From Paenibacillus sp. FSL R7-0204 (GTDB lineage Bacteria; Bacillota; Bacilli; Paenibacillales; Paenibacillaceae): 64,000 bases of DNA. The stretch is from contig NZ_JBBOCA010000001.1 of the NCBI RefSeq assembly GCF_038002225.1, positions 2,852,001-2,916,000 on the forward strand, in the 5' to 3' direction. The notes beneath the pieces were generated by a model. It made no database searches and had not been told where the DNA came from. It saw only the letters and a program-made list of their open reading frames with translations. Both the position numbers and the translations under genes were made by a program. Of the stretch, positions 1-9,400 are shown piece after piece; the first letter of the stretch is position 1; each line of letters opens with the position of its first letter.

Positions 1-150
1 AAGGGATAAATCCCTCTGAATCCGGCGAAACGTGCCTGCCGCCTGTAATCAAAGGGATAAATCCCTCTGAATCCGGCGAAACGCGCCTCACGCTCGTAAT
101 CAAAGGGATAAATCCCTCTGAATCCGGCGAAACGTGCTCCACGCTCGTAA
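1..150. repeat. Three tandem ~51-bp hairpin units
   Basis: Three near-identical units repeat with an exact 51-bp period. Each starts with the short palindrome AGGGAT-AA-ATCCCT, at 2-15, 53-66 and 104-117, followed by a conserved stretch reading CTGAATCCGGCGAAACG and a more variable end that mostly closes with GTAATCAA. The array runs off the left edge, so the total number of copies is unknown. No reading frame with a ribosome binding site is present. The 51-bp period equals that of the larger array at 9401-9995, although the palindrome sequence differs. Confidence 0.85.
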
Positions 151-471
151 TTGGTGGGGGAGGGGGCAGAGACGTAGGGACTATAGGAGCGGCCATTTAG
201 GAGTTGGTGAGAGATAGATCCTTTTGATCCACTCCCCCATACTCCGCCTCTTGCAATCGCTTCTCATTCTTCCACCTGTGATCCAATTTCTTCCTAATGT
301 GCTTTCACACCGAAAATCTGCCGTAACTGGATATCAATTTCCTGTGGCTCGGCGGGAATCTCTGATAAACTAGCGGGAACGCAAAAAGTGGGCTGGCGGC
401 ATTGTCATGGCATATTGGCATATTTCAGGAAAAATCATGAAATACTGAAGACAGCAGAGGGAGGCGGAAGG
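151..471. other. Non-coding stretch upstream of the pucR-type gene
   Basis: I see no credible gene here. There are G-rich and C-rich stretches (about 152-166 and 228-238) that could pair imperfectly, and the 5' region of the regulator gene should contain its promoter, but no convincing -35/-10 pair stands out. Confidence 0.4.
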
Positions 472-1998
472 GTGAATACACGAGGAATTACGCTGCGGGA
501 GCTAATGGAGCTCTCGGTTCTTGGGAAAGCGAAGGTCATCAGCGGCGAGCAGGGGCTGGACCGGGTGGTCCGGTTCGTGGATATTATGGAGGTTCCGGAT
601 CTGAAGGGCTGGATCAGCGAAGGGGTGATGCTGCTGACGACAGCCTATTCGATCCGGCATGATCCTTCACTGCTGACCGAGGTGATCTACACGCTCGACA
701 ATCTGGGCGCAGCGGCGCTGGCGATCAAGCCGGCCCGCTTTCTGAAGGAGATCCCCCAGGGGGCCATCGAGGCCAGCAATGCCTGCGGTCTGCCGATTGT
801 GGAGATCCCGCCCGAGATTCCGTACACAGATATCACCCAGCCGGTGATGGAGCTGCTGCTGGGACGGCAGGCGATGCTGCTGCGCCGGGCGGAGGAGGTC
901 TACCGCACGCTGACCACCATGGTGCTGGAGAACAGCGGCATTCAGGCGGTCAGCGACAGTGTGGCCGAGTTCCTTAAGGCCCCGGTGGCACTCGTAGATA
1001 CGGAGCGGAAGATTATCGTATCCTCCCCGGCAGACTATGACTGGACCCAGAGCGACTCTCCGCTTAGCTGGAACATCCATGTGGACCGCCGGACGGTTGC
1101 CCGGCTGCTCGTCGACAAGGAGCGGCTGGATGATATGGAGGAGGTGGGCATCGAGCAAGCCCGGCTTGTTTTTGCCCTTGAAATAATGCGGCGTAAGGTA
1201 GCCGAGGATACGGAATTCCGGCTGCGCGGCAACTTCATCGATGAGCTGCTGACCCCGCCGCTGCCGTCGAGGCATGAGGTGCAGCGGCGGGCCCGCCAGC
1301 TCGGGATGAACCCTGAGCACAAGTGGGAGGTGGCCGTCATCGAAGGGGAGACGGCGCCGAGCGAGGAGACGGTGAACCGGCTGCTGGAGCGGGAGGCGAA
1401 GAAGCGCGGCGTCACGCCGCACGCCGAGTACCGTTCGAGCCGGGCGGTGCTGTTCCTGCCTACGCAGGAGGGGCGCAGGTTCACGCCGGGCGGTGACGCG
1501 GAGGAGCCGTGGGAGAAGACGCTCTGCGGCTGGCTGCAGGACAAGGCAGAAGGCTTAAGCAGTTACCGCTGCGGTATCGGCACCTCGGAATACCTGTGGG
1601 ACATCCACACCAGCTATAACGAGGCGCGCAAAGCGCTGTCCATCTCCAGAAGACTCGGACAAGGCCCCGGCGGGATTACCCGCTACGAAGAGATGGAGGT
1701 CTATCATCTGCTGGAGGGGCTGGACGGTCCCGGATTCGAGCGGCTGTTCGAGCGTAAGCTGGGCAAGCTGCTGCAATACGACCAGGAGCATGACAGCAAT
1801 ATGCTGCTGACCTTCTATCATTATCTGGAGTGCCGGGGCAGTCTGATTGAGACGGCGAACAGCCTCTATATCCACCGCAACTCCGTCAAATACCGGCTGG
1901 AGCGGATTCGGGATATCACCGGCTTCGATCTGAATGATCCGCGCGAACAGTTCGTCTGCCATTTGTGCCTGATTTACTATTACCTCCAGGAAAAATAG
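472..1998 (+). CDS. PucR/CdaR-family transcriptional regulator
   Basis: The 508-residue product has the layout of PucR-type regulators. The N-terminal purine-catabolism-regulator-like domain starts with TLRELMELSVLGKAKVISG. A middle GGDEF-like sensor region follows. A C-terminal helix-turn-helix contains ETANSLYIHRNSVKYRLERI, near residues 463-482. I chose GTG at 472 because GAGGGAGGCGGAAGG lies just upstream; the open frame extends to 388 without a ribosome binding site there. The gene is followed by a terminator and then by a peptide-type ABC transporter operon in the same orientation. Control of that operon is a reasonable inference from position. The ligand cannot be read from sequence. 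Confidence 0.85.
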   Translation: MNTRGITLRELMELSVLGKAKVISGEQGLDRVVRFVDIMEVPDLKGWISEGVMLLTTAYSIRHDPSLLTEVIYTLDNLGAAALAIKPARFLKEIPQGAIEASNACGLPIVEIPPEIPYTDITQPVMELLLGRQAMLLRRAEEVYRTLTTMVLENSGIQAVSDSVAEFLKAPVALVDTERKIIVSSPADYDWTQSDSPLSWNIHVDRRTVARLLVDKERLDDMEEVGIEQARLVFALEIMRRKVAEDTEFRLRGNFIDELLTPPLPSRHEVQRRARQLGMNPEHKWEVAVIEGETAPSEETVNRLLEREAKKRGVTPHAEYRSSRAVLFLPTQEGRRFTPGGDAEEPWEKTLCGWLQDKAEGLSSYRCGIGTSEYLWDIHTSYNEARKALSISRRLGQGPGGITRYEEMEVYHLLEGLDGPGFERLFERKLGKLLQYDQEHDSNMLLTFYHYLECRGSLIETANSLYIHRNSVKYRLERIRDITGFDLNDPREQFVCHLCLIYYYLQEK

Positions 1999-2060
1999 GG
2001 CGCTTTGGAAGAATTCTGGAATTTCGTGTGAGTAAATCTAACATTCATAGTCCTTGATAG

Positions 2061-2092
2061 TGCACAACCGACAAACGGTTGTGCATTTTTTT
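2061..2092 (+). terminator. Rho-independent terminator after the PucR-type gene
   Basis: A perfect 10-bp stem, TGCACAACCG / CGGTTGTGCA, with the loop ACAAA is followed by seven T residues. It separates the regulator from the transporter operon. Confidence 0.9.
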
Positions 2093-2120
2093 AGCTGAAC
2101 GGGACGTAGAGGGGCTGTGA

Positions 2121-2136
2121 AATTCTATGTAGAATT
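2121..2136. promoter_or_regulatory. Perfect dyad upstream of the transporter operon, possible operator
   Basis: The sequence AATTCTA-TG-TAGAATT is a perfect 7+7 inverted repeat about 100 bp upstream of the first permease gene. AATTC half-site-like stretches also occur near 2009-2022 and 2191. It may be the binding site of the upstream PucR-type regulator; this is inference from symmetry and position. Confidence 0.35.
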
Positions 2137-2239
2137 AGCTCAACACTTTAATAAGACAAAGGATACACGTATTACCTGACATGAGAGCGGAATTCAGTCA
2201 CAGAGACACAGCAGTCGAAGTCGTAAGGGGGTTGATTCA

Positions 2240-3250
2240 TTGTTTGCTTATACATTAAAAAGACTTGTGCAGATGATTCCAGCCTTGCTCGGCATTATCG
2301 TCATCACCTTCATTCTGTCGAGAGTCCTGCCGGGCGATCCTGCGATTATGCTGGCCGGAGAGCAGGCTCCGGAGGAGATTGTGAACAAGATCCGCCAGGA
2401 TATGGGGCTGGACAAGCCGCTGTATATCCAGTTCTTCGCTTACATCGGGCAACTGCTGCAAGGCGATATCGGCTATGCCTATCACACCGGACATTCGGTC
2501 GCCAGCGACCTGGCCTCACGCTTCCCGGCTACGATTGAGCTGACCCTGGCCAGCATCCTGATTGCGGTTCTAATCGCCATTCCGGTAGGCATTGTGGCCG
2601 CTACCCGTAAGGAATCGCTACTGGATCACATCTCGCGTGTATTTTCCCTGATAGGTGCTTGTGTGCCGATCTTCTGGCTCGGACTGATGTTCATCTATAT
2701 CTTCTACTCCATTCTGGGCTGGGCACCGGCACCGATGGGCCGGATCAGCGGGGACCTCAACCCGCCGGTGCATATCACCGGGCTGTACGTGCTGGACAGT
2801 ATACTCTCCGGCGACACCGCTGCACTTAAAAGCAGCCTCGCGCATCTCGTGCTCCCGGCGATCTGCCTCAGTACCGGTACGATGGCGATCATCGCCCGGA
2901 TGACCCGCTCCAGCATGCTGGAGGTGGTCGATCAGGACTTCGTCCGCACCGCCCGGGCCAAGGGGCTGCGGGAATCGGCCGTCATCTACAAGCACGCACT
3001 GGTTAATGCGCTGATTCCCACGCTAACGGTGCTCGGACTCCAGTTCGGCTTCCTGATGGGCGGCGCGGTCATCACGGAGACGATCTTCTCCTGGCCGGGA
3101 ATCGGCGGCTATGTCACCGACTCCATACTGGCAGCGGATTACGCGCCGATCCAGGCGTTCACCCTGGTCAGTGCCGTGCTCTACTGCGGGATTAACCTGG
3201 CGGTCGACCTGATCTACGGGTTCATTGACCCGAGAATCCGTTATGAATAG
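2240..3250 (+). CDS. ABC transporter permease, DppB/OppB type
   Basis: The 336-residue integral membrane protein begins with the typical DppB start (FAYTLKRLVQMIPALLGI). It carries the permease-family loop near residues 226-245 (MTRSSMLEVVDQDFVRTARAKG), which contacts the ATPases. About six membrane segments are visible. The start is TTG at 2240, eight bases after the run AAGGGGG. It forms the translocation channel with the next gene product for import of dipeptides, oligopeptides or similar small substrates. It is the first gene of a six-gene operon of permease, permease, binding protein, peptidase and two ATPases. Confidence 0.92.
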   Translation: MFAYTLKRLVQMIPALLGIIVITFILSRVLPGDPAIMLAGEQAPEEIVNKIRQDMGLDKPLYIQFFAYIGQLLQGDIGYAYHTGHSVASDLASRFPATIELTLASILIAVLIAIPVGIVAATRKESLLDHISRVFSLIGACVPIFWLGLMFIYIFYSILGWAPAPMGRISGDLNPPVHITGLYVLDSILSGDTAALKSSLAHLVLPAICLSTGTMAIIARMTRSSMLEVVDQDFVRTARAKGLRESAVIYKHALVNALIPTLTVLGLQFGFLMGGAVITETIFSWPGIGGYVTDSILAADYAPIQAFTLVSAVLYCGINLAVDLIYGFIDPRIRYE

Positions 3251-3280
3251 AACAGCTTGTGTGAGAGGAGGAGATTGCTT

Positions 3281-4177
3281 GTGAGCACTGCAGCACATTC
3301 AGCACAGGGCAGCCCGGCGAAGCCCGCACCGGCCAAGCCCCGGACCCTATTATCCCTGCTGCTGCACAACCGCCTGGCGGCCTTCGGGCTGACCTTCATC
3401 CTGATCTGGACCGTGGTAGCCGTCTTCGCCCCCTGGCTGGCTCCCCATGATCCATTCGTCACAGATATGGCGAATAAGCTGCAGCCGCCCTCCGGCAGCC
3501 ACTGGTTCGGGACCGACAACTTCGGCCGGGATATTCTCAGCCGGGTGCTGTACGGCGCACGGATCAGCATCTGGACCGGCCTGATCGCGGTCTCGATCTC
3601 CTTCCTGATCGGGATGCCGCTGGGCGGGATTGCCGCTTACTACGGCGGCCGGACCGGAACCATCATCATGCGGGTCATGGATGTATTGTTGTCCTTCCCG
3701 TCACTGGTATTGTCGATGGCGATTGCCGCCTCGATCGGCGCCGGACTCAGCAGCGCAATGATCGCCGTCGGCATTGTCGGCATCCCCGAATTCGCCCGGC
3801 TGATGTTCGGCCAGACGGTCTCTCTGCGGGAGAAGGAGTATATCGAAGCCAGCCGGGCCATTGGTGTGAAGGATAGAGTCATTCTGTACCGGCATATTCT
3901 GCCGAATGCTCTGGCGCCGCTAATGGTGCAGGCTACGCTCGGGATGGGCTTCGCCATCCTGACCGCGTCCAGTCTCAGCTTCCTGGGGCTGGGGGTCAGA
4001 CCCCCGATTGCCGAATGGGGCGCGATGATCTCCGAAGGCCGGGAATATATCATTTCCGGGCAATGGTGGCTGGTTACTTTTCCAGGCCTCGGCATTGCTA
4101 CCTCCATCTTAGGCTTCAACTTACTCGGAGACGGCTTCCGGGATGTGCTTGACCCGCGGTTGCGTTCGGGGAAATGA
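3281..4177 (+). CDS. ABC transporter permease, DppC/OppC type
   Basis: The 298-residue protein has the DppC arrangement: an N-terminal cytoplasmic tail, one membrane segment near residues 35-60, a periplasm-type domain with HWFGTDNFGRDILSRVLYG, then five membrane segments. The EAA-type loop reads EYIEASRAIGVKDR. The start is GTG at 3281, placed after GAGAGGAGGAGA; an upstream GTG at 3257 lies before this ribosome binding site and is not used here. It pairs with the preceding permease. Confidence 0.92.
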   Translation: MSTAAHSAQGSPAKPAPAKPRTLLSLLLHNRLAAFGLTFILIWTVVAVFAPWLAPHDPFVTDMANKLQPPSGSHWFGTDNFGRDILSRVLYGARISIWTGLIAVSISFLIGMPLGGIAAYYGGRTGTIIMRVMDVLLSFPSLVLSMAIAASIGAGLSSAMIAVGIVGIPEFARLMFGQTVSLREKEYIEASRAIGVKDRVILYRHILPNALAPLMVQATLGMGFAILTASSLSFLGLGVRPPIAEWGAMISEGREYIISGQWWLVTFPGLGIATSILGFNLLGDGFRDVLDPRLRSGK

Positions 4178-4324
4178 GGCGGAGCAGGGGAAACCCCCAA
4201 GGCTGCCCCATCCCCGATAGAGATAGATAGATTAACGTCAGCTAGAACGTAAGGCGGCAGATAATCATCAGCAGCACAAGTAGTTGTTATGCAAGCAGGA
4301 TATAGAAAAGGGAGGAATTACCCG

Positions 4325-5926
4325 ATGAAAAAAGTTAAACTGTTGTCCACACTCGTCGCTTTTTCAATCATGCTTGCCGGATGCGCCAGCAGCGCCAATC
4401 CGCAGACCCCTGCTGCCACTTCGGCAGGAACGGATACTGTAGCAACAGCAGCCCCGGTCAAAAAGAATCTGACGGTGGCCTATTCCGAGGGCGGCACCAC
4501 GCTCGACCCGGCGGAAGCCAATGATCTGACCTCCGATACGCTTGTGCTGGCCGCTTATGATCAGCTGGTCACCTACGGCATCAAGACCGAGAATGGCGCC
4601 AGCATCGCCAATACCGAAGACATCAAGCCCATGCTCGCAGAGAGCTGGGAAGTGAATGCTGACAACACGGTGTATACGTTCAAGCTGAAATCCGGCGTGA
4701 GCTTCCAGAGCGGCAATCCGGTGGATGCCGAGGCGGTGGCGTACTCTTTTGAACGTGTGGCGAAGTCCAGCTCCGGCAGCTTCCTCTACGGCATGGCCTC
4801 AATTAAATCCGTTACGGTAAAAGACGCTTCGACCGTTGAAGTTACTCTGACTAATGCCAATCATAATTTCCTGCAGATTCTGGCGATGTACACCTTCTCC
4901 ATCGTGGACCAGAAGACGGTAGAAGCACAGGGTGCAGACTACCTGAAGACGAATGCCGCCGGTTCCGGCCCGTTCAAGCTTACGAAGTGGGACCCGGCTA
5001 CCGAAGCTGTTTTCACAGCTAATGACAGCTACTGGCAGGGTGCGCCAAGCCTCGGCAAGGTAACCCTGAAGTTCACCAAGGAAGCTTCGAACCGCGTGCT
5101 GCTGCTGGGTAAGGGCGATGTAGACATGGCCATTGAGATTCCTCCGAAGGATGTATCCACGCTGGAGAGCAATTCGGCGCTGACGGTCGCTTCCAATGCG
5201 AGCAACCGGATTCTGTTCTTCGCCATGAACAACAAGGTCAAGCCGTTCGATAATGTAAAAGTCCGCCAGGCGATCAACTATGCGATTCCCTACGATCAGC
5301 TGCTGAGCGGGGTGATGTACGGCCAGGCCAAGCAGATGAAGAGTGCGGTAGCCAGCAACACGCCGGGCTTCACCGATGCAGGCTATGTGTATGAGTACAA
5401 TCTGGACAAGGCCAAGGCACTGCTGAAGGAAGCAGGCTATGAGAAGGGCTTTGACTTCGACTTCACGCTGGGCTCCGGCTTCGATGACTGGGAAGATGAT
5501 GCGGTCCTGATCCAGGCTGAGCTGGCCAAAATCGGAGTCAACATGAAGATCAACAAGCTGGCCCGCGCACAGTTCCTGGAGCAGCAGAAGACCAATAATC
5601 TGACCTCTTATATCTCCAAATGGACTTCATTCGTCAATGATCCCGGCTACCACCTCGGCTTCCTGCTGTACGGCAAGGGCTCTTCCAACTACATCAACTA
5701 CCAGAATGCTGAAGTAGACAAGCTGTGGGAGCAGGCGAACCTGGAGACAGATACGGCGAAGCGCACAGAGCTCTACAAGCAGGCTCAGGAAATCATCACG
5801 ACAGAAGCACCTTGGGCGTATCTCTACGAGTATAACCGCATTGTGGGGATGAGCAACAAGATCAGCGGCTACGCCTTCTACCCGGATGAAGTGATCCGTT
5901 TCTATCCGCTGTCGATTACAGAATAA
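4325..5926 (+). CDS. Peptide-type ABC transporter substrate-binding lipoprotein
   Basis: The 533-residue product is a family 5 solute-binding protein. It has a lipoprotein signal with the lipobox LAGC near residue 20 and a Ser/Ala/Thr-rich linker. The binding domain contains DPAEANDLTSDT and the family stretch DNVKVRQAINYAIPYDQLL. ATG at 4325 follows GGGAGGAATTA; an upstream in-frame ATG at 4289 would place extra residues before the signal peptide. The cargo is unknown. The adjacent M20 hydrolase suggests an amide or peptide bond in the imported molecule, which is inference. Confidence 0.92.
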   Translation: MKKVKLLSTLVAFSIMLAGCASSANPQTPAATSAGTDTVATAAPVKKNLTVAYSEGGTTLDPAEANDLTSDTLVLAAYDQLVTYGIKTENGASIANTEDIKPMLAESWEVNADNTVYTFKLKSGVSFQSGNPVDAEAVAYSFERVAKSSSGSFLYGMASIKSVTVKDASTVEVTLTNANHNFLQILAMYTFSIVDQKTVEAQGADYLKTNAAGSGPFKLTKWDPATEAVFTANDSYWQGAPSLGKVTLKFTKEASNRVLLLGKGDVDMAIEIPPKDVSTLESNSALTVASNASNRILFFAMNNKVKPFDNVKVRQAINYAIPYDQLLSGVMYGQAKQMKSAVASNTPGFTDAGYVYEYNLDKAKALLKEAGYEKGFDFDFTLGSGFDDWEDDAVLIQAELAKIGVNMKINKLARAQFLEQQKTNNLTSYISKWTSFVNDPGYHLGFLLYGKGSSNYINYQNAEVDKLWEQANLETDTAKRTELYKQAQEIITTEAPWAYLYEYNRIVGMSNKISGYAFYPDEVIRFYPLSITE

Positions 5927-5943
5927 GCAGGTTTGGCTAAAAG

Positions 5944-6010
5944 AGAGCGGACAAGCCCTAGGCTTCGTCCCTCTTCTTGTCACAAATTTAAGCGGTCCCC
6001 TGCGAGGGGA
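5944..6010 (+). other. Two short stem-loops between binding protein and peptidase genes
   Basis: An imperfect hairpin at 5944-5974 is centred on AAGCC-CTA-GGCTT. A compact one, TCCCCT-GCG-AGGGGA, lies at 5996-6010. Neither has a T-run. They sit just upstream of the next ribosome binding site and may trim or stabilise mRNA so that the binding protein is made in excess. Confidence 0.4.
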
Positions 6011-6033
6011 TCACAAAGGAGAATTCGTAACCC

Positions 6034-7317
6034 ATGACCGACTGGAAAAGCAAGGTGCTGGAGGCCATTGATGCCGGGCAGGAGGAGCTGCTGGAGCTGT
6101 GCTCTAAGCTGATCCGATTCCCTTCGGAGAATCCGCCGGGCGATTCGCGGGAGATCAGCGCCTACATTATTAGTTATCTGAAGGAAGCCGGGATTGACAC
6201 TTCAATCTATCCAGCCACCGAAACCATGTTCAATCTGGTGTCCACCCTGGGCGCAGGAGCGCAGGAGCGCACCGGCAAAAAGCTGATCTACTGCGGACAT
6301 ACCGATGTCGTTCCGGCGGGAGACCGCTCGCGCTGGGATTTCGATCCGTTCTGCGGCGATATCGTGGATGGCTATCTGCTGGGCAGAGGCGCTTCGGATA
6401 TGAAGGCCGGGCTGGCCGGGTTAATCTACGTTACTGCACTGCTGTCGAAGCTGGGCGTTCCGCTCAAAGGGGATCTGTCTCTGCTGATCGTACCCGACGA
6501 AGAGACCGGAGGTCACCTCGGGGTTCCCTGGGTGCTGGAGCGCGGCCTGATTACCGGAACCGCCGCTGTGATTGCCGAGCCTTCCGGCCCGCTGAACCCG
6601 ACCATCGGGCAAAAGGGCAGCTGCTGGTTCGAATTCACCGTCGAAGGCACACCGGGTCACGGCAGCTTGTCGCCTGTGGTTGGAGACAGCGCCATTGTGA
6701 AGGCCGCCAAGGGCATTGAAGCCTTGCAGCGCCTGTGGGACATTAAGGTCGAGGTGCCTGAGGAGGTCCGGGAGATTATCCGCATCTCGCAGGAGTATGT
6801 GAAAGGCAGCGAAGAAAGAGATTCCCTTGCCTATCAGGTATTCGACCATGTGACGGTCAACATCGGAACCATTCAGGGCGGAACCAAGGTGAACGTAGTG
6901 GCGGACCGCTGCACCATTCAGGTCGATTCCCGTGTACCGTTCGGGGTAGACTACCGGGATGTGCTGGACCGTGCCCGCTCCCTGCTGCTTGAAGCCGGCA
7001 TTGAATCCGAGGTGAAGGGCTTCGGCTTCCAGGGCAATGCCAACTGGACCTCCAATGAGGAGCCGGTGGTCAAGGATCTGGTGGAGAGTATCTGTGAGGT
7101 GAGCGGGGAAGAAGCCTACGGCGTGCTGCAATGGGCCTCCAGCGATGCGCGCCATTTCCGCACTCATAACATTCCGGTGCTGCAATACGGCCCGGCCGAG
7201 CTGTCAACGATTCATAATTTCAACGAGAAGGCTCCCGTCTGGCAGATTATCCAGTGTGCGAAGGTCTATGCTTTGACGGCGCTTAAATATCTGGGCGTGG
7301 AAGATAGAGAGAATTAA
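6034..7317 (+). CDS. M20-family metallopeptidase/deacylase (ArgE/DapE type)
   Basis: The 427-residue cytoplasmic enzyme has the M20 metal-binding set. HTDVVPAGD lies near residue 89, RGASDMKAG near 117-125, the catalytic DEETGG near 155, an EPSG motif near 182 and a late histidine in TIHNF near 394. A dimerisation (lid) domain lies between. M20 enzymes hydrolyse amide bonds in N-acyl amino acids, succinyl-DAP or small peptides using two metal ions. ATG at 6034 follows AAAGGAGAATTC. Its place between the binding protein and the ATPase genes implies that it processes the imported substrate. The exact substrate is unknown. Confidence 0.9.
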   Translation: MTDWKSKVLEAIDAGQEELLELCSKLIRFPSENPPGDSREISAYIISYLKEAGIDTSIYPATETMFNLVSTLGAGAQERTGKKLIYCGHTDVVPAGDRSRWDFDPFCGDIVDGYLLGRGASDMKAGLAGLIYVTALLSKLGVPLKGDLSLLIVPDEETGGHLGVPWVLERGLITGTAAVIAEPSGPLNPTIGQKGSCWFEFTVEGTPGHGSLSPVVGDSAIVKAAKGIEALQRLWDIKVEVPEEVREIIRISQEYVKGSEERDSLAYQVFDHVTVNIGTIQGGTKVNVVADRCTIQVDSRVPFGVDYRDVLDRARSLLLEAGIESEVKGFGFQGNANWTSNEEPVVKDLVESICEVSGEEAYGVLQWASSDARHFRTHNIPVLQYGPAELSTIHNFNEKAPVWQIIQCAKVYALTALKYLGVEDREN

Positions 7318-7416
7318 AGAGAAGTACATCTTTTTTGGGGCCCCCGCAAAGTACCTGAGTAATCAACGCAGGCGAAGCATCACTTTGTGGGGAGTTTTTT
7401 GGAGGGAGGGGCAATC

Positions 7417-8394
7417 ATGACAGAACTGCTGGAGGTATCAGGGCTATGCACCGAGTTTCAGACAGCGGCGGGTACGATCCGTGCGGTGGACGGCATCAGT
7501 CTGTCAGTGCGCAAGGGAGAGACGCTGGGAATTGTCGGTGAATCCGGCTGCGGCAAAAGCATCACCTCACTCTCCATCATGCAGCTGCTGCCGAAGCGGA
7601 TCAGCCGGATTGCTTCCGGCCACATCCGCTTTGAGGGTAAGGATATGCTGGAGATGTCGGTAAAAGAGGTGCGGAGCATCCGGGGGAACCGGATTGCGAT
7701 GATTTTTCAGGAGCCGATGACCTCGCTGAATCCGGTGTTCAAGATCGGGCGCCAGATCTCCGAATCCGCCCGTTATCATTTAAAGCTAAGCAAGAAGGAA
7801 GCCGATGCCCGGGCGGTAGAGATGCTACGCAAGGTGGGGATTCCCCGTCCGGAGAAGATTGCCCAGCAGTATGCCCATCAGCTCTCCGGCGGGATGCGGC
7901 AGCGGGTGATGATTGCGATGGCGATGGTCTGTAGTCCCCAATTGCTCATTGCCGATGAGCCGACGACGGCGCTGGATGTAACGATTCAGGCGCAGATCCT
8001 TGATCTGATGCGGGATCTGCAAAAGAATGAGGGCATGTCGATCCTGATGATCACACATGATCTGGGGGTCGTTGCCGAGATGTGCGACCGGGTCGTCATC
8101 ATGTACGCGGGTCAGATCGTCGAGGAGACGGATGTAACTACCCTGTACAGCCAGCCGCTGCACCCGTATACTCAAGGGCTGCTGGCATCCCTGCCCCAAC
8201 TGGCGGGAGATGAGGACCGCCTCAGCTCGATTCCGGGCCAGGTGCCGAATCCGGCCAGCCTGCCGCCCGGCTGCCGGTTCGCGCCGCGTTGTCCTGTAGC
8301 GGTGGACCGCTGCAGGGAGCAGCTCCCGGAGCTGCTTGAAGTGCAGCCGGGCCACACATGCCGCTGTATCCTGCAGCAGGAGGGGATTCTATGA
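7417..8394 (+). CDS. ABC transporter ATPase, DppD/OppD type
   Basis: The 325-residue ATPase has Walker A GESGCGKS, signature LSGGMRQR and Walker [13 protein letters not shown]. It ends with the oligopeptide/dipeptide C-terminal region, with conserved cysteines in [17 protein letters not shown], typical of this subfamily. ATG at 7417 follows GGAGGGAGGGG; an upstream in-frame ATG at 7387 has no comparable site. The stop overlaps the next start in the form ATGA, indicating translational coupling of the two ATPases. Confidence 0.93.
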   Translation: MTELLEVSGLCTEFQTAAGTIRAVDGISLSVRKGETLGIVGESGCGKSITSLSIMQLLPKRISRIASGHIRFEGKDMLEMSVKEVRSIRGNRIAMIFQEPMTSLNPVFKIGRQISESARYHLKLSKKEADARAVEMLRKVGIPRPEKIAQQYAHQLSGGMRQRVMIAMAMVCSPQLLIADEPTTALDVTIQAQILDLMRDLQKNEGMSILMITHDLGVVAEMCDRVVIMYAGQIVEETDVTTLYSQPLHPYTQGLLASLPQLAGDEDRLSSIPGQVPNPASLPPGCRFAPRCPVAVDRCREQLPELLEVQPGHTCRCILQQEGIL

Positions 8395-9353
8395 CCACAT
8401 TATTGGAAGTCTGCAATCTGAAGAAGCATTATCCGATCCGCCGGGGGTTCTTCTCTAAGCAGGTCGGTGCAGTCAAAGCCGTTGACGGCATTACTCTATC
8501 CGTTGAGCAGGGAGAGACGCTGGCTGTGGTCGGAGAATCCGGCTGCGGGAAATCGACCACCGGACGGGCCATTCTGCGGCTGATTGAGCCGACAGAAGGC
8601 GAGATTATATTCGGCGGCACCGATGTGCGCAGCCTGAATACCGAGCAGCTACGCAGGTTCCGTACCGATATGCAAATGGTGTTCCAGGACCCTTACGCTT
8701 CGCTCGACCCCCGCTGGACCGTCCAGCGCATTCTGGAGGAGCCGCTCCGTACCCACGGATCAGCTCCCGCCGGAGAGCTGAAGAGCAGGGTCGAGCAGCT
8801 GATGGAGGTGGTGGGCCTGTCCCCCTATCAGGCCCACCGTTTCCCCCATGAATTCTCCGGCGGCCAGCGGCAGCGGATCGGGATTGCCCGCGCGCTTGCG
8901 CTGAATCCGAAGTTCATTGTCTGCGATGAGCCGGTATCGGCACTGGATGTTTCCATCCAGGCCCAGGTGCTGAATCTGATGCAGGATCTGCAGGAGCAAT
9001 ACGGCCTCACTTATATGTTCATCTCGCATGACCTGTCAGTCGTGAAGTTCATCAGCGACCGGGTGGCCGTCATGTACCTGGGGAGGATTGTCGAGCTGGC
9101 GCCGACGAAGGCACTCTTCGCGAAGCCGCTGCATCCGTATACGCAGGCGCTGATGTCTGCCGTTCCAGTGCCGAATCCGGGCCTGAAGAAGCAGCGTATC
9201 GTCCTGACAGGGGATGTTCCGAACCCGGAGACACCACCCACGGGCTGTGCCTTCCACCCCCGTTGTCCGCATGCGATGGACCGCTGCAAGTCGGAAGCGC
9301 CGGTGCTGCGGGAGTTGGATTCAGGCCATCAGGTGGCCTGTCATTTGTATTAA
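8391..9353 (+). CDS. ABC transporter ATPase, DppF/OppF type
   Basis: The 320-residue ATPase has Walker [10 protein letters not shown], signature FSGGQRQR, Walker B FIVCDEPVSALD and the C-terminal cysteine-containing tail GCAFHPRCPHAMDRC. ATG at 8391 overlaps the preceding stop by four bases and follows AGGAGGGG. It completes a five-protein importer and is the last gene of the operon. No strong terminator follows at once; the hairpin array begins about 45 bases downstream. Confidence 0.93.
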   Translation: MTTLLEVCNLKKHYPIRRGFFSKQVGAVKAVDGITLSVEQGETLAVVGESGCGKSTTGRAILRLIEPTEGEIIFGGTDVRSLNTEQLRRFRTDMQMVFQDPYASLDPRWTVQRILEEPLRTHGSAPAGELKSRVEQLMEVVGLSPYQAHRFPHEFSGGQRQRIGIARALALNPKFIVCDEPVSALDVSIQAQVLNLMQDLQEQYGLTYMFISHDLSVVKFISDRVAVMYLGRIVELAPTKALFAKPLHPYTQALMSAVPVPNPGLKKQRIVLTGDVPNPETPPTGCAFHPRCPHAMDRCKSEAPVLRELDSGHQVACHLY

Positions 9354-9400
9354 GTAATAAGTGAGGAGGGGCCATCCGGCAGCGGGTGGCCCTTTGCTTT

